Origin: Rhizobiales bacterium 62-47
GTDB lineage: Bacteria > Pseudomonadota > Alphaproteobacteria > Rhizobiales > Xanthobacteraceae
Length of the DNA stretch: 64,000 nucleotides
NCBI GenBank assembly: GCA_001899255.1
Contig: MKVX01000002.1
Span: 434,001-498,000 of the forward strand
Reading direction: 5' to 3'
Position numbers and translations under genes: made by a program. The notes under the pieces were generated by a model that saw only the letters and a list, made by a program, of their open reading frames with translations, made no database searches and had not been told where the DNA came from. Numbering within the stretch: position 1 is the stretch's first letter; each line of letters begins with the position of its first letter. Below, piece by piece: positions 31,692 to 41,105 of the stretch.

Positions 31692-32519
31692 CTACTCGGC
31701 GGCTTGACGCAACCGCGCGTCCGTCATCGCCATCGTTGGCATGCGCTGCAGCCAATGTTGCAGGAATCGCATCAGCCACGCGCGCTCGACGACATCGTAG
31801 ACCGCGCGGCTGATGAAGTGCTCGTGGCGCGGACGCGCACCCGGCAGCGCCAGCCGTTCATCGCCGCGCGTGGTCCAGCGATGCATCATCGCCGTGGTGA
31901 CGTCCGGATGAAATTGGAGGGCGAACGCATTGTCGAAGCGAAACGCTTCGAACGGGAAATCGCTGCCCTCGGCCAGCAGTTCGCTGCCGGAGGGCAAACT
32001 GAAGCCTTCGCAATGCCAATGATAGACATGGTCTGGCCACGGTCCGCACAGCGCGCCCCCGGCGGCGGTCAGGCGGATCGGATAATAGCCGATCTGCGCA
32101 CGGCCCTGCGGATGCGGCGCGACGCTGGCACCGAGATGCTTCGCCAGCATCTGCGCGCCGAGACAGATGCCGAGAAAGGGACGCTGCTCGGCAAGCGGTA
32201 TCGCAATCCAGTCGATCTCGCGCTTGATGTAGTCGTCCGGATCGTTGGCGCTCATCGGGCCGCCGAATATCACCGCGCCGGCGTGGCCGGCAAGCGTGCG
32301 CGGCAGCGCATCGCTAAAGCGGGGCCGCCGAATATCGAGCGGATAGCCGAGCGCCCGCAGCGCATTGCCGACGCGGCCCGGCGTCGAGGTCTCCTGATGC
32401 AGCACGATCAGCACGGGCTGCAGATCATGGGTCCGCAATGGGGGGTGGGAATCGACGCACCCGGCATCGACGGCGGCCGCGGCCATGACAGGTTTGAAAC
32501 TGATCGTCCGCAACGACAT
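31692..32519 (-). CDS. Class I glutamine amidotransferase (GMP synthase-like)
   Basis: A 275-residue GATase1 protein. The fold starts at PVLIVLHQETSTPGRVGNAL. Nucleophile Cys is in FLGICLGAQMLAKHLGA, and the catalytic His is in ALQFHPDVT, with Asp where Glu is more usual. Stand-alone GATase1 proteins may act in amino-acid or gamma-glutamyl metabolism. ATG 32519 is chosen; the first 45 residues are poorly conserved and 32486 is an alternative. Confidence 0.8.
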   Translation of the reverse strand: MSLRTISFKPVMAAAAVDAGCVDSHPPLRTHDLQPVLIVLHQETSTPGRVGNALRALGYPLDIRRPRFSDALPRTLAGHAGAVIFGGPMSANDPDDYIKREIDWIAIPLAEQRPFLGICLGAQMLAKHLGASVAPHPQGRAQIGYYPIRLTAAGGALCGPWPDHVYHWHCEGFSLPSGSELLAEGSDFPFEAFRFDNAFALQFHPDVTTAMMHRWTTRGDERLALPGARPRHEHFISRAVYDVVERAWLMRFLQHWLQRMPTMAMTDARLRQAAE

Positions 32520-32624
32520 CGTCGTTCTTGCTTTGCGCGTTGGAAGCACGGGATCAGCGCGCAATCTAGGATAACTATCGTAAATATTTCCTAACCGTGC
32601 TGGTGCCGCGGCAGCCCGATCGCA

Positions 32625-33398
32625 TCAGCGCCTGCGCTGCAGGCGGCCGACCGCCGCAAGCACGATGTCGCGCGGGACGAAGCGCAACATCGAAGGCACA
32701 AGGCCAACGAGTCCCGGCACCACCGCACGCTTGTTGCGCATCAGTGCGCGATATCCAGCCCGCGCCACCTTTTGCGTCGACACGTTCAGCACGACCGAAT
32801 CGAATCCCGGCTTCAATCCGGAACGCGCCTGAAACTCCGATGGCACCGGACCCGGGCAGAGCGCCGTGACGCGCACACCGTGCTCGGCCAGTTCATTACG
32901 CAGCGCCTCGGTGAACGACAGCACGTAGGCCTTCGAGGCATAATAGACCGCCATTCCCGGACCCGGCAGAAACGCGACCACCGACGCAACATTGAGCAGG
33001 CCGCCGCGATGCCGGATCAGGCTGTCGGCAAAGCGCAACGACAGGTCCGTCAATGTGCCGATATTGACCGCGATCATCTCGAGTTGCTCGGCACGGCTGA
33101 GCTTGATGGCGCGGCCGAACAGGCCGAAGCCGGCATTGTTGACGAGGTAGTCGATCTCGACGCCCGCCGCCGCCAACGCCGCAGCGATAGCGTCGCCGGC
33201 GTCCGGCCGCGCCAGATCGCAGGCAATCACCAGCGGCGCCGCGCCGCCGGCCGCGACGATATCCGCGGCAAGCGCTTTGAGGCGGTCTTCGCGCCGCGCC
33301 ACCAGCGCCACGCGATGGCCGTTGGCGGCGAAGACGCGCGCCAGATCGGCGCCGATACCTGCCGACGCACCAGTGATCAATGTCACGCAATCAGTCAC
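32625..33398 (-). CDS. Short-chain dehydrogenase/reductase
   Basis: A 257-residue classical SDR: the cofactor loop LITGASAGIGADLARVFA, DYLVNNAGFGLFG, and the catalytic S/Y/K set in NVASVVAFLPGPGMAVYYASKAYV, followed by CPGPVPSEFQ. The DltE-like C-terminal region (VARAGYRALMRNKRAVVPGL) suggests a membrane-lipid or ketone reductase type. The start codon is GTG. Confidence 0.9.
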   Translation of the reverse strand: MTDCVTLITGASAGIGADLARVFAANGHRVALVARREDRLKALAADIVAAGGAAPLVIACDLARPDAGDAIAAALAAAGVEIDYLVNNAGFGLFGRAIKLSRAEQLEMIAVNIGTLTDLSLRFADSLIRHRGGLLNVASVVAFLPGPGMAVYYASKAYVLSFTEALRNELAEHGVRVTALCPGPVPSEFQARSGLKPGFDSVVLNVSTQKVARAGYRALMRNKRAVVPGLVGLVPSMLRFVPRDIVLAAVGRLQRRR

Positions 33399-33558
33399 GC
33401 TGTGATGCTCTCGCGCGAAATGTTGAAATCAAGCTGCGGCACAAAGTTGGCCACCGGATACAATTAAAATCGAGATCGAAAAACGACTAGCAGAATTGCG
33501 CCTTCGAAGGTCGGGCATCCTCGCCGGCCCGGCCTGTCATGCGATCACAATATCCCAA

Positions 33559-34038
33559 TCAGCCAGCCGTATCCGGCTCGGGCTGGTTGCGGGCGGCCAG
33601 GTGCTTGAGTTCGATCCGGTCGCGCGACGACACGCCGAGCAGATCGGCGGCGCGCCACACCACGTTGTCCTCGAACTCGCTGACATGGCCATCGGCAAAT
33701 ACCAGTTCCCACATCATCTCGATGATGCGTAACCGGCCCGGCTCGTCCACCGAGCGCATGATGACGCTCGTGAAGTGATAGAGATCGACCGCCTCGCCCT
33801 CGACGCGCGTCGCGGCTGCGATCAATTGCGATGCCGTGCCGGGATCGAGCTGGAAGCGGCTTTCCAGCAGGCTGTGCAGCTTGCGCTTCTCGGCGTCCGA
33901 CGGCTCGCCATCGAGGGAAATGACATGGATCAGCAGCGCCGTAGCGGCCAGGCGATAATCGGTCTCATCGAAAATCCGGTCGTCACCGGTCTCGGGCGAC
34001 ACCACGTCGGCAATGAATTGACGTAACTTGTCCAGCAT
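33559..34038 (-). CDS. TerB-family protein
   Basis: A 159-residue all-helical TerB-like protein. Acidic metal-binding turns are visible in ALLIHVISLDGEPSDAEKRKL and MMWELVFADGHVSEFEDNVV, the two repeated D-G-x-x-S/E motifs of the fold. Stand-alone TerB proteins are common in Rhizobiales and not clearly tied to tellurite. AGGAAG upstream supports ATG 34038. Confidence 0.87.
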   Translation of the reverse strand: MLDKLRQFIADVVSPETGDDRIFDETDYRLAATALLIHVISLDGEPSDAEKRKLHSLLESRFQLDPGTASQLIAAATRVEGEAVDLYHFTSVIMRSVDEPGRLRIIEMMWELVFADGHVSEFEDNVVWRAADLLGVSSRDRIELKHLAARNQPEPDTAG

Positions 34039-34264
34039 CAATCTTCCTATCGAACTGAGTCAAAGAGCGGCAGAAAGAAAACGGCAATCGACGTCCCGTG
34101 CGTATCCGGCAACCCTTAGGGGCAGCGGAGCGCACATTGGCCGCGCTCTATGGCCTGAAAATGCAACGCATGCAATCGATTCCGGGTTCCCGCCGGCGGG
34201 ATTAAGGTTCCTTCATGCGCGAATCTGCCGAAACATTCGGCAGGAACCGGGCCGGCGCGGACCG

Positions 34265-35674
34265 TCAGGGAATTTCGAACACCACGACCTTGTCGGTAAT
34301 GCCGCGCAACGCCGCATGCTTGCGGATCGGGGTGATCGACGCCTTGCTCAGGATGTCGGCGACCTCCGGCGTCTCGATCACCGGACCCGTCACATGAATG
34401 GCCTGATCCATCGACAGGCCCTGCACTCGTGACGCGATGTTGACGGTCTGGCCGAAATAATCCTGCCGCTCGTTCAACATCACCGCGAGGCAAGGCCCTT
34501 CGTGAATGCCTATCTTCAACACCAGATCCTTGGTGCCGCGTTGCGCGTTGAGCGCGTCCATCGCGGCGCGCATGCGCAAGCCGGCCGCCAACGCCTGTTC
34601 CGGCCGGACGAAGGTGGCCATCACCGCGTCGCCGATGGTCTTGACCACGGCGCCGGCCTCCGACGAAATGATCTCGAGCAGCGCGTGAAAATGCGCCCGC
34701 ACCAGATCGAACGCGGCGAGGTCGCCGACGCGTTCGTAGAGCGCCGTCGATCCCTTGAGATCGGTGAACAGGAACGTCAGCGACGTGATCTTGAGCCGCT
34801 GGTCGATGTTGAGATTGTCCGCCTTGTAGACATCGCGGAACGTCTGATTAGCCAAAACGCGCTTGGCGGTGAGGATCGGCTTGCGCTTGCCGAGCAGTTC
34901 GTGCAGCGCATCGCCCGCCACCCAGACCGACGGCAACACCCGCACATCGGACTGGTTTTCCAGCGTCAGCCGCAGCGGCCCCGGCCGCATCTCCACGGTC
35001 CCGGTCGGTGCATGCTGACGGGTAAAGATCACCGACAGATGCTGGCGCTCGCGGGTCGGCTCGCCGCTAATCGAAAGAAACTGCGCCGAGTGCGTCACCG
35101 GCTCGAAGACGATGCAGAACTGGTTCGGCAACTGCAGCGACAGCACCGCTTTCTCGCCGGGCGGCAATTCGATGGCATCGAGCGTCACCTCCTCGATCAG
35201 CCGCGAAAACGATTCGTCGTCGATCTCGATGCCGGAACTCCAGAAGATCTGCCGGGCGTATTCCCATAGCGGCAATGTGTTCGGATCGTGCGCCGCGATC
35301 CGCCGGACGCGCGGGCTGATCGTGAACGCCGCCTCGACGTAGTCATCGACAGAAGCCTCGTAACCCGCCGCACACAACGCACAGTTATAGTCGTCATGAC
35401 GCAGCGACTTCAGCGTGCTGTGCGCGTCCAGCACGCCGCTGCAGCCCGGGCACAGCACGTTCCAGGTCAAGTCGAACAGGCCGAGCCGCGACGCATGCAG
35501 GAATCCGGCGATGACGCGCTCTTCCGGCAGGCCGGTCTTGCGGGAAAAATCCAAGAGATTGATGCGATTGAGGTCGCGATCCGCGCCTGTCTCGACGAGC
35601 CGCTGAATAGCGTCCGCCACCGGCGGGTCGGCAGTCTGCCTCAAGACTGAGAACAGGGCCTGAACTTCGCTCAT
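34265..35674 (-). CDS. Adenylate/guanylate cyclase-domain protein with zinc-ribbon N-terminal region
   Basis: A 469-residue protein. The N-terminal 300 residues match the region that precedes many rhizobial cyclases (DUF5939-like) and hold CPGC and CALC at C75/C78 and C98/C101, a likely zinc ribbon. The C-terminal class III domain shows FLFTDLKGSTALYERVGDLAA (metal-binding Asp), VKTIGDAVMATF and GQTVNIASRVQGL. It probably makes cAMP in the cytosol under control of the N-terminal module. The segment 34042-34264 between it and the terB gene has no gene. Confidence 0.85.
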   Translation of the reverse strand: MSEVQALFSVLRQTADPPVADAIQRLVETGADRDLNRINLLDFSRKTGLPEERVIAGFLHASRLGLFDLTWNVLCPGCSGVLDAHSTLKSLRHDDYNCALCAAGYEASVDDYVEAAFTISPRVRRIAAHDPNTLPLWEYARQIFWSSGIEIDDESFSRLIEEVTLDAIELPPGEKAVLSLQLPNQFCIVFEPVTHSAQFLSISGEPTRERQHLSVIFTRQHAPTGTVEMRPGPLRLTLENQSDVRVLPSVWVAGDALHELLGKRKPILTAKRVLANQTFRDVYKADNLNIDQRLKITSLTFLFTDLKGSTALYERVGDLAAFDLVRAHFHALLEIISSEAGAVVKTIGDAVMATFVRPEQALAAGLRMRAAMDALNAQRGTKDLVLKIGIHEGPCLAVMLNERQDYFGQTVNIASRVQGLSMDQAIHVTGPVIETPEVADILSKASITPIRKHAALRGITDKVVVFEIP

Positions 35675-35738
35675 AGGCTAATGTTAACGCAGATCGCCAG
35701 CGGCTCCAAGCACTGGCCGGCGCGCCGCTTGCGATAAA

Positions 35739-37127
35739 CTAGCGCCGGGTGATGCGGAACAACGGCGAGCGATCCGGCTGCGTCGTCACCACGCCGACCG
35801 GCATCACCGGATCGCGATCCTGCAGGTCGACGCGGAAACTTCCGATCAATTTGGCCAGCGCGAGCGTTGCCTCGACGATCGCGAAATGCGCGCCGATGCA
35901 GACCCGCGGTCCGACGCCGAAAGGCAGATAGGCGAAGCGATCAGGCGGCGGCATGCCGGGCGCAAACCGCGCCGGAATGAAGGCATTAGGATCGTGCCAG
36001 AGCTTCTCATGCCGATGCAGCAGCCATGGCGCGATCAGGATGACATCCTTCGCGGCGACCGGGATACCAGCGATGTTATCCGGCCCTGCCGCAGCACGGG
36101 CGATCAGGAACGCCGGCGGATACAGCCGCATGGTTTCGTCGATCACCGCACGCGTGACGCTCAGCCGTTCGACGCCACCAGTATCGCTCGCCGCGATGTT
36201 GCGGACTTCGGCCGCGACGTCATCCTGCGTCGCCGGATCGAGCGCCAGCAGGTAGAGCGACCAGAACAGTGCCGTTGCCGTGGTTTCGTGCCCGGCGAGA
36301 ATCATCGTTGCGACCTGGTCGCCGAGTTGCTCGTCGGAAAACGCCGCGCCGGTTTCGGGGTCGCGTGCCGCCACCATCAGTTCGAACAGATCGCGCGGCG
36401 GCGCTCCCTCGTTCTTGCCACTGGCGCGCCGCTCGGCGATCAGCGCCTGAATGAACTGCGTCCATCGCTTGCGGAAGAAAATGCGGGAGATGTCCTGCGG
36501 GCTGGGCCAACCCAGCGGCAACACCAGATCGAGAAAGTGCGGGCGCGCCAGCCGCTCGCCATACTCGACGACGAAATCGCGCAACGCCGCACCGTGGCGC
36601 GCCATGCCGAACGAGAACATGGTGCGACCGGCTATTTCCAGAGTCATGCGCTGCATCACCTCGCGCAGGTCCACCGGCCCGTCGCGTCGCGCGTCGAGGT
36701 CAGCCATGGTCTCGTCGATTGCCGAGACCATGTGCGGCACCAGCGTCGTCACTGCGCGCGGCGTGAAGGCCGGCGCCAGCGTGCGGCGCTGATGTTTCCA
36801 ACTCCGGCCTTCGGCGAGCAGCAACCCTTCGCCCAGCATCGGCCGCAGCACGCGGAAGGCAGCCGGCGTCCGCGTGTAATTCTCGTAATTCTCGACCAGC
36901 ACGTGCCGGATCGCTTGCGGCGTGTTGAGGATGAAACTGCTGCGGCCAAAAAAACGGCCTTTGATGACATCGTCCTCGTAAGCGCGCTGGCCCCAAGTAT
37001 CGATGGCGCTGCGACGGATCGCCTTCAGGCGTCCCAGCGCGGTCATCGAATCGGAAGCGCGCGGCGGAAACGGCGGCACCAGCGGCTGGCGCGTCACCAA
37101 CTCATCAAAGACTTCGGCAATGCTCAC
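35739..37127 (-). CDS. Cytochrome P450
   Basis: A 462-residue monooxygenase. The I-helix is MILAGHETTATALFWSLYLL, the K-helix ExxR is in VIDETMRLYPPAFLIAR, and the heme-binding loop is FGVGPRVCIGAHFAIVEATL with the axial Cys. It has no membrane anchor or fused reductase; ferredoxin partners would have to come from elsewhere. The start is GTG 37127. Substrate unknown. Confidence 0.93.
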   Translation of the reverse strand: MSIAEVFDELVTRQPLVPPFPPRASDSMTALGRLKAIRRSAIDTWGQRAYEDDVIKGRFFGRSSFILNTPQAIRHVLVENYENYTRTPAAFRVLRPMLGEGLLLAEGRSWKHQRRTLAPAFTPRAVTTLVPHMVSAIDETMADLDARRDGPVDLREVMQRMTLEIAGRTMFSFGMARHGAALRDFVVEYGERLARPHFLDLVLPLGWPSPQDISRIFFRKRWTQFIQALIAERRASGKNEGAPPRDLFELMVAARDPETGAAFSDEQLGDQVATMILAGHETTATALFWSLYLLALDPATQDDVAAEVRNIAASDTGGVERLSVTRAVIDETMRLYPPAFLIARAAAGPDNIAGIPVAAKDVILIAPWLLHRHEKLWHDPNAFIPARFAPGMPPPDRFAYLPFGVGPRVCIGAHFAIVEATLALAKLIGSFRVDLQDRDPVMPVGVVTTQPDRSPLFRITRR

Positions 37128-37277
37128 AAACGGGCCCCACGTGCGACGGAGGTAGCGATGCTGGCCGCCGCTTCACGCTGGCCGGCATCTTCCACCAAAG
37201 ATTCTACCACGACATAGGTCCGAATCCGGGCGCCTTGAAGGCGCGCGGCAAGACCGCGCACGGCGTCCCCGGAGCGC

Positions 37278-38654
37278 TCAATCGGTCAGTTCGGCGATCG
37301 ACACCCGATTCTGCGACGCCGGCCATGCCCGCGCGACGATCCGTTCGTCGTTGAACATCGCCACTACCGGGCGGCCCAACTCGGATTTGGCGAGCCTGAC
37401 CGTCGTCGTCGAATCGGTCGGCACGCCGGATTTGACGTCAGTCGGCGTCTTGCCATCGAGCAGCACGATATCGCGCGGCAAGCCGAAATACCCGCGCGGC
37501 CGCGACATCGTCACGATGGCGCCAGCGCCACTCTCGGCAGCCGACAACGGCCGTGCCGCACGCAGGTGGACGACATCGGATGACCGCAGGAACGGCGACC
37601 GATAGATGTGCGTGATCGGCGACCCGGGTGTTCCCAGCACGAATTCGAGATACCAGTCAGGCTGCACTTTCACCGGTCCCCAACGGCCATCGGCACCTGT
37701 CTTCGATGCATGAATCGCGTCGCCCATACGTTCGCCGCTGTCGGGCGATACCCGGTAAATTTCGACCGAGGCGTCCGCCACCGGCAGATTTGTCGGCACA
37801 CCGCCGGGCACGCCGGTGACCAGACCGCTCAAACTCACCTCTCCCTCGGGCACGATAGCGATACGCTCCGGTTCGCGACCGGCAATGAACTTGTAAATCT
37901 CGCGGAAGGCCCGCGATGAAAACGCCGTCTCGCGATGATCCACGCCGCCAAGCACCAGATTGGTGGCGCCGCGCAATTCCGGCCCTTCGAACGTCACGTT
38001 GGTCGCTTGCCCCGGCTTGCCGACGAAACGGCCATCGGGCTGGGCGTATTTGTCGTAATCGTCGCTGCGCAAGGTCAGGTAGGCGGTGCCCGCGATCACC
38101 TCGGACGGCCCGGCATTGAGCGCGCTGAGGAACGGGCCGCGGCCATTGAACTCATTGCCGAGGCCGTCGTCCCAGGCATAAACGCCGTGATTGGGTACCC
38201 CGCACAGCACCGCGTGGCTGACATCGCCCCCGCCGCCGTGCTTGATGAAATTGCGGATCGCATAACCGCCGCGCGAATTGCCAACCAACGCAATTTGAGC
38301 TGCGCCGGTGCGCTGCTTCAACGCCGCAACCGCCTCGCCGAGCTCGTTGCGCTGATCCTCGGTCGAGGATCGCATCGGCTGCGGCTTGCTGTCGTCGGTC
38401 CGAGCCAGCGGATTGGTGAAATTGAGCGCTGCCATGCGCTCCCGCGGAACACCGTTGGATTCCATCCGCCACAGCGTGGTCATCCACAGCGCCGCGTGGT
38501 CGCCGTTGCCGTGGACGAACAGGATCGGCGGCAGGCCCGTGGCGGCGGGAGCGGCGGCGTTGCCTTGAGCGCGCGCCATGCGCTGACCAAGACTGCTAAC
38601 GGCCAGCGGCACGATCGCTGCCGTCTTCAACAGGGCCCGCCTCGAAAAGCGCAT
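37278..38654 (-). CDS. Tat-exported alpha/beta hydrolase (lipase/esterase-like)
   Basis: A 458-residue protein with a twin-arginine signal (RFSRRALLKTAAIVPLAVSS) and a lipase-like catalytic domain: PILFVHGNGDHAALW (oxyanion region) and the nucleophile elbow ALVGNSRGGYAIRNF. A C-terminal beta-rich domain (VSLSGLVTGVPGGVPTNLPVADASVEIYR) resembles a carbohydrate-binding or transthyretin-like module. GGAGG six bases upstream sets ATG 38654. Divergent from the MFS gene. Confidence 0.82.
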   Translation of the reverse strand: MRFSRRALLKTAAIVPLAVSSLGQRMARAQGNAAAPAATGLPPILFVHGNGDHAALWMTTLWRMESNGVPRERMAALNFTNPLARTDDSKPQPMRSSTEDQRNELGEAVAALKQRTGAAQIALVGNSRGGYAIRNFIKHGGGGDVSHAVLCGVPNHGVYAWDDGLGNEFNGRGPFLSALNAGPSEVIAGTAYLTLRSDDYDKYAQPDGRFVGKPGQATNVTFEGPELRGATNLVLGGVDHRETAFSSRAFREIYKFIAGREPERIAIVPEGEVSLSGLVTGVPGGVPTNLPVADASVEIYRVSPDSGERMGDAIHASKTGADGRWGPVKVQPDWYLEFVLGTPGSPITHIYRSPFLRSSDVVHLRAARPLSAAESGAGAIVTMSRPRGYFGLPRDIVLLDGKTPTDVKSGVPTDSTTTVRLAKSELGRPVVAMFNDERIVARAWPASQNRVSIAELTD

Positions 38655-38753
38655 TTCTTGCCTCCAGGTCAACTTCGACTCTAACGTGCGTCAGACGACT
38701 CATAGCTGGCCAACCCCTGGGCAGCCAAGACCATTCGCGAGCACCGACGCGTC

Positions 38754-40439
38754 ATGACCGAGCCGCCGAAACGTTCGCCGTTTGCCGCCGACGGGATTGC
38801 CGCACCGCTGCGACATGCGGTGTTCCGGCGCATCTGGCTCGCAAGCTTGCTCTCCAACCTCGGGCTGATGATCCAGAGCGTGGGCGCCGCCTGGGCGATG
38901 ACGCAAATGACCTCGGCCGCCGACAAGGTGGCGTTGGTGCAGACCGCCCTGATGCTGCCGATCATGCTGATTTCGATGCCGGCCGGCGCCATCGCCGACA
39001 TGTACGACCGCCGCGTGGTGTCGCTGGTCTCGCTGGTGATCGCGCTTGCGGGCGCCATCAGCCTGACGGCGCTGACCTGGGCCGGGGCGATCACGCCGAA
39101 CATCCTGCTGGCATTCTGTTTCATCATCGGCAGTGGCATGGCATTGTTCGGACCGGCGTGGCAGGCTTCGGTCAGCGAACAGGTGCCGCCGGAGACGCTG
39201 CCGTCGGCGGTCGCCCTCAACGGCATCAGCTACAACATCGCCCGCAGTTTCGGCCCGGCCATCGGGGGCATCGTCGTCGCCGCAGCGGGCGCCGTGGCAG
39301 CCTTCGCCGCCAACGCGATGTGTTACGTGCCGCTGCTGGTCGTGCTGTTTCTCTGGCGCCGGATCAGCGAACCGTCGCGTTTGCCGCGGGAGCGGCTGAA
39401 CCGGGCCATCATTTCCGGCGTGCGCTACATCGCCAACTCCCCCTCGATCCGTGTCGTGCTGGCGCGCACGCTGGTCACCGGCATCGCCGGCGGCTCGGTC
39501 TCGGCACTGATGCCGCTGGTGGCGCGCGACCTGTTGCATGGCGGCGCGCAAACCTACGGCATCATGCTCGGCGCCTTCGGCATGGGCGCCGTGATCGGCG
39601 CGTTGAATATCGGCGAGATGCGCAAGCGGATGCATGGTGAGGCCGCCATCCGGCTGTGCGCCATCGTCATGGGTATTGCCATCGTCGCGGTCGCCACCAG
39701 CCAGATGGCCATCATCACAGCGGCGGCGCTCGTCGTCGCCGGTGCCGTGTGGATGCTGGCTGTGGCGCTGTTCAATATCGGCGTGCAGCTGTCGGCGCCG
39801 CGCTGGGTGGCAGGGCGATCGCTGGCAGCGTTTCAGGCCGCCATCGCCGGCGGCATTGCCGTCGGCAGCTGGGGCTGGGGCCATCTCGCCGATTCCATCG
39901 GCGTCGAAGGCGCGCTCATAGTGTCCGGCATCACCATGGCAGCGTCGCCACTGCTCGGGCTCTGGATCACCATGCCGCCGATCGGCGGTCGCGACGAGGA
40001 CGCCGATCTGCTCGCCGACCCGGAAGTTCAGCTCTCGCTGACCGGACGCAGCGGACCGATCGTCGTCGAGATCGAATATCGCGTCGATGTCGACAACGCG
40101 CGGCCGTTCCACAACCTGATGCAGGAGGTGCAGCTCAGCCGACAGCGCAACGGCGCCTATGGCTGGTCGATCGCGCGCGACATCGCCGACCCGGAATTGT
40201 GGATCGAGCGCTATCATTGCCCGACATGGCTGGATTATCTGCGCCAGCGCAATCGCGCCACACAATCCGAGCGCGCGTTACATCAGCGCGCCATGGCGTT
40301 TCATCTCGGTCCCGATCCGGTGCGCATTCATCGCATGCTGGAGCGGCCGTTCGGATCGGTACGATGGAAGGAAGAGACGCCGGATCGCGCCACTGGCGAG
40401 GTACTGCCGGTATCAACGCCGGCAGGTAGCAGCACGTGA
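38754..40439 (+). CDS. MFS exporter with C-terminal cytoplasmic domain (MFS_3 type)
   Basis: A 561-residue transporter: about 12 transmembrane helices in residues 25-415 with the MFS loop AGAIADMYDRRVV, then a soluble domain of about 140 residues (VEIEYRVDVDNARPFHNLMQ...WLDYLRQRNRATQSERALHQ). This is the architecture of the transmembrane secretion effector / EntS-like group. Transported compound unknown. It has its own short intergenic promoter region shared with the divergent Tat hydrolase. Confidence 0.85.
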   Translation: MTEPPKRSPFAADGIAAPLRHAVFRRIWLASLLSNLGLMIQSVGAAWAMTQMTSAADKVALVQTALMLPIMLISMPAGAIADMYDRRVVSLVSLVIALAGAISLTALTWAGAITPNILLAFCFIIGSGMALFGPAWQASVSEQVPPETLPSAVALNGISYNIARSFGPAIGGIVVAAAGAVAAFAANAMCYVPLLVVLFLWRRISEPSRLPRERLNRAIISGVRYIANSPSIRVVLARTLVTGIAGGSVSALMPLVARDLLHGGAQTYGIMLGAFGMGAVIGALNIGEMRKRMHGEAAIRLCAIVMGIAIVAVATSQMAIITAAALVVAGAVWMLAVALFNIGVQLSAPRWVAGRSLAAFQAAIAGGIAVGSWGWGHLADSIGVEGALIVSGITMAASPLLGLWITMPPIGGRDEDADLLADPEVQLSLTGRSGPIVVEIEYRVDVDNARPFHNLMQEVQLSRQRNGAYGWSIARDIADPELWIERYHCPTWLDYLRQRNRATQSERALHQRAMAFHLGPDPVRIHRMLERPFGSVRWKEETPDRATGEVLPVSTPAGSST

Positions 40440-40443
40440 GTAT

Positions 40444-40665
40444 TTACATGCCGGTGAACCCGGCTTTCACCGTATCGATGCTGCCGTCGCGCTCGCGCAG
40501 ATAGGTCAGCCCGCACACCGTCAGCCGATGCGGATCGGTCTCGCCAGCCTCGGTCAATGTCGCAAGATACTGAATCAAATCGCTACGCGCCTCGTCACTT
40601 GCCGCAGCGGTGCGATTGGCAAGCAGGTCGTAAGTCAGCATGACGCGATCGATAACAGCTTGCAT
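40444..40665 (-). CDS. Small conserved-type hypothetical protein
   Basis: A 73-residue soluble helical protein (MQAVIDRVMLTYDLLANRTA...). No domain recognised. A clear AGGAG site six bases before ATG 40665 argues that it is expressed. It lies 48 bp after another small protein on the same strand and probably shares its transcript. Confidence 0.6.
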   Translation of the reverse strand: MQAVIDRVMLTYDLLANRTAAASDEARSDLIQYLATLTEAGETDPHRLTVCGLTYLRERDGSIDTVKAGFTGM

Positions 40666-40713
40666 GAATGGCTCCTGCATGGCGTTGACGACGATGATGT
40701 GGGAATGCGCGAA

Positions 40714-40938
40714 TCAGATGCCCGGCGCGGCCAGAAACCGTGCGATGGCATGATTGGCCAGACGGATCTTGTTGTGATCGCCGGCATAGAACTGCTGCAC
40801 GATGATTTCCAGCAATGTCTCGTTGACTGCGTTGGGGTCCGGTATTTCGCCGCTCCGTCGCAGGTAGTTCGCCGCGATATCGTAAGCCTCGCCGACGATA
40901 TTGACGTTCCTGACCTGCAGCCCGCGTTCAACCAGCAT
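40714..40938 (-). CDS. Small hypothetical protein
   Basis: A 74-residue helical protein (MLVERGLQVRNVNIVGEAYD...NHAIARFLAAPGI). No family recognised. A GGAGG site eight bases before ATG 40938 picks this start over 40962. It pairs with the following small gene; both are of a size and make-up typical of unnamed rhizobial proteins. Confidence 0.6.
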   Translation of the reverse strand: MLVERGLQVRNVNIVGEAYDIAANYLRRSGEIPDPNAVNETLLEIIVQQFYAGDHNKIRLANHAIARFLAAPGI

Positions 40939-41105
40939 GGCAATCGCCTCCAGCCTAAACATAAGTCGCAATTCCGAATTTGGTTCCCCGCAATGGATGA
41001 AATGTTGCGATAGGCATCGCGGTAGCGGGGAACGGCTGGGTGACGCACACTAAGCCAGAAGACCCTCTCCCGAATCGGTTCGCTTCTTTCGCCGCAAAAC
41101 GGACT

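Noticed and set aside
35886-37217. 443-residue plus-strand frame
   Set aside because: Antisense of the cytochrome P450 with Arg-rich shadow composition.
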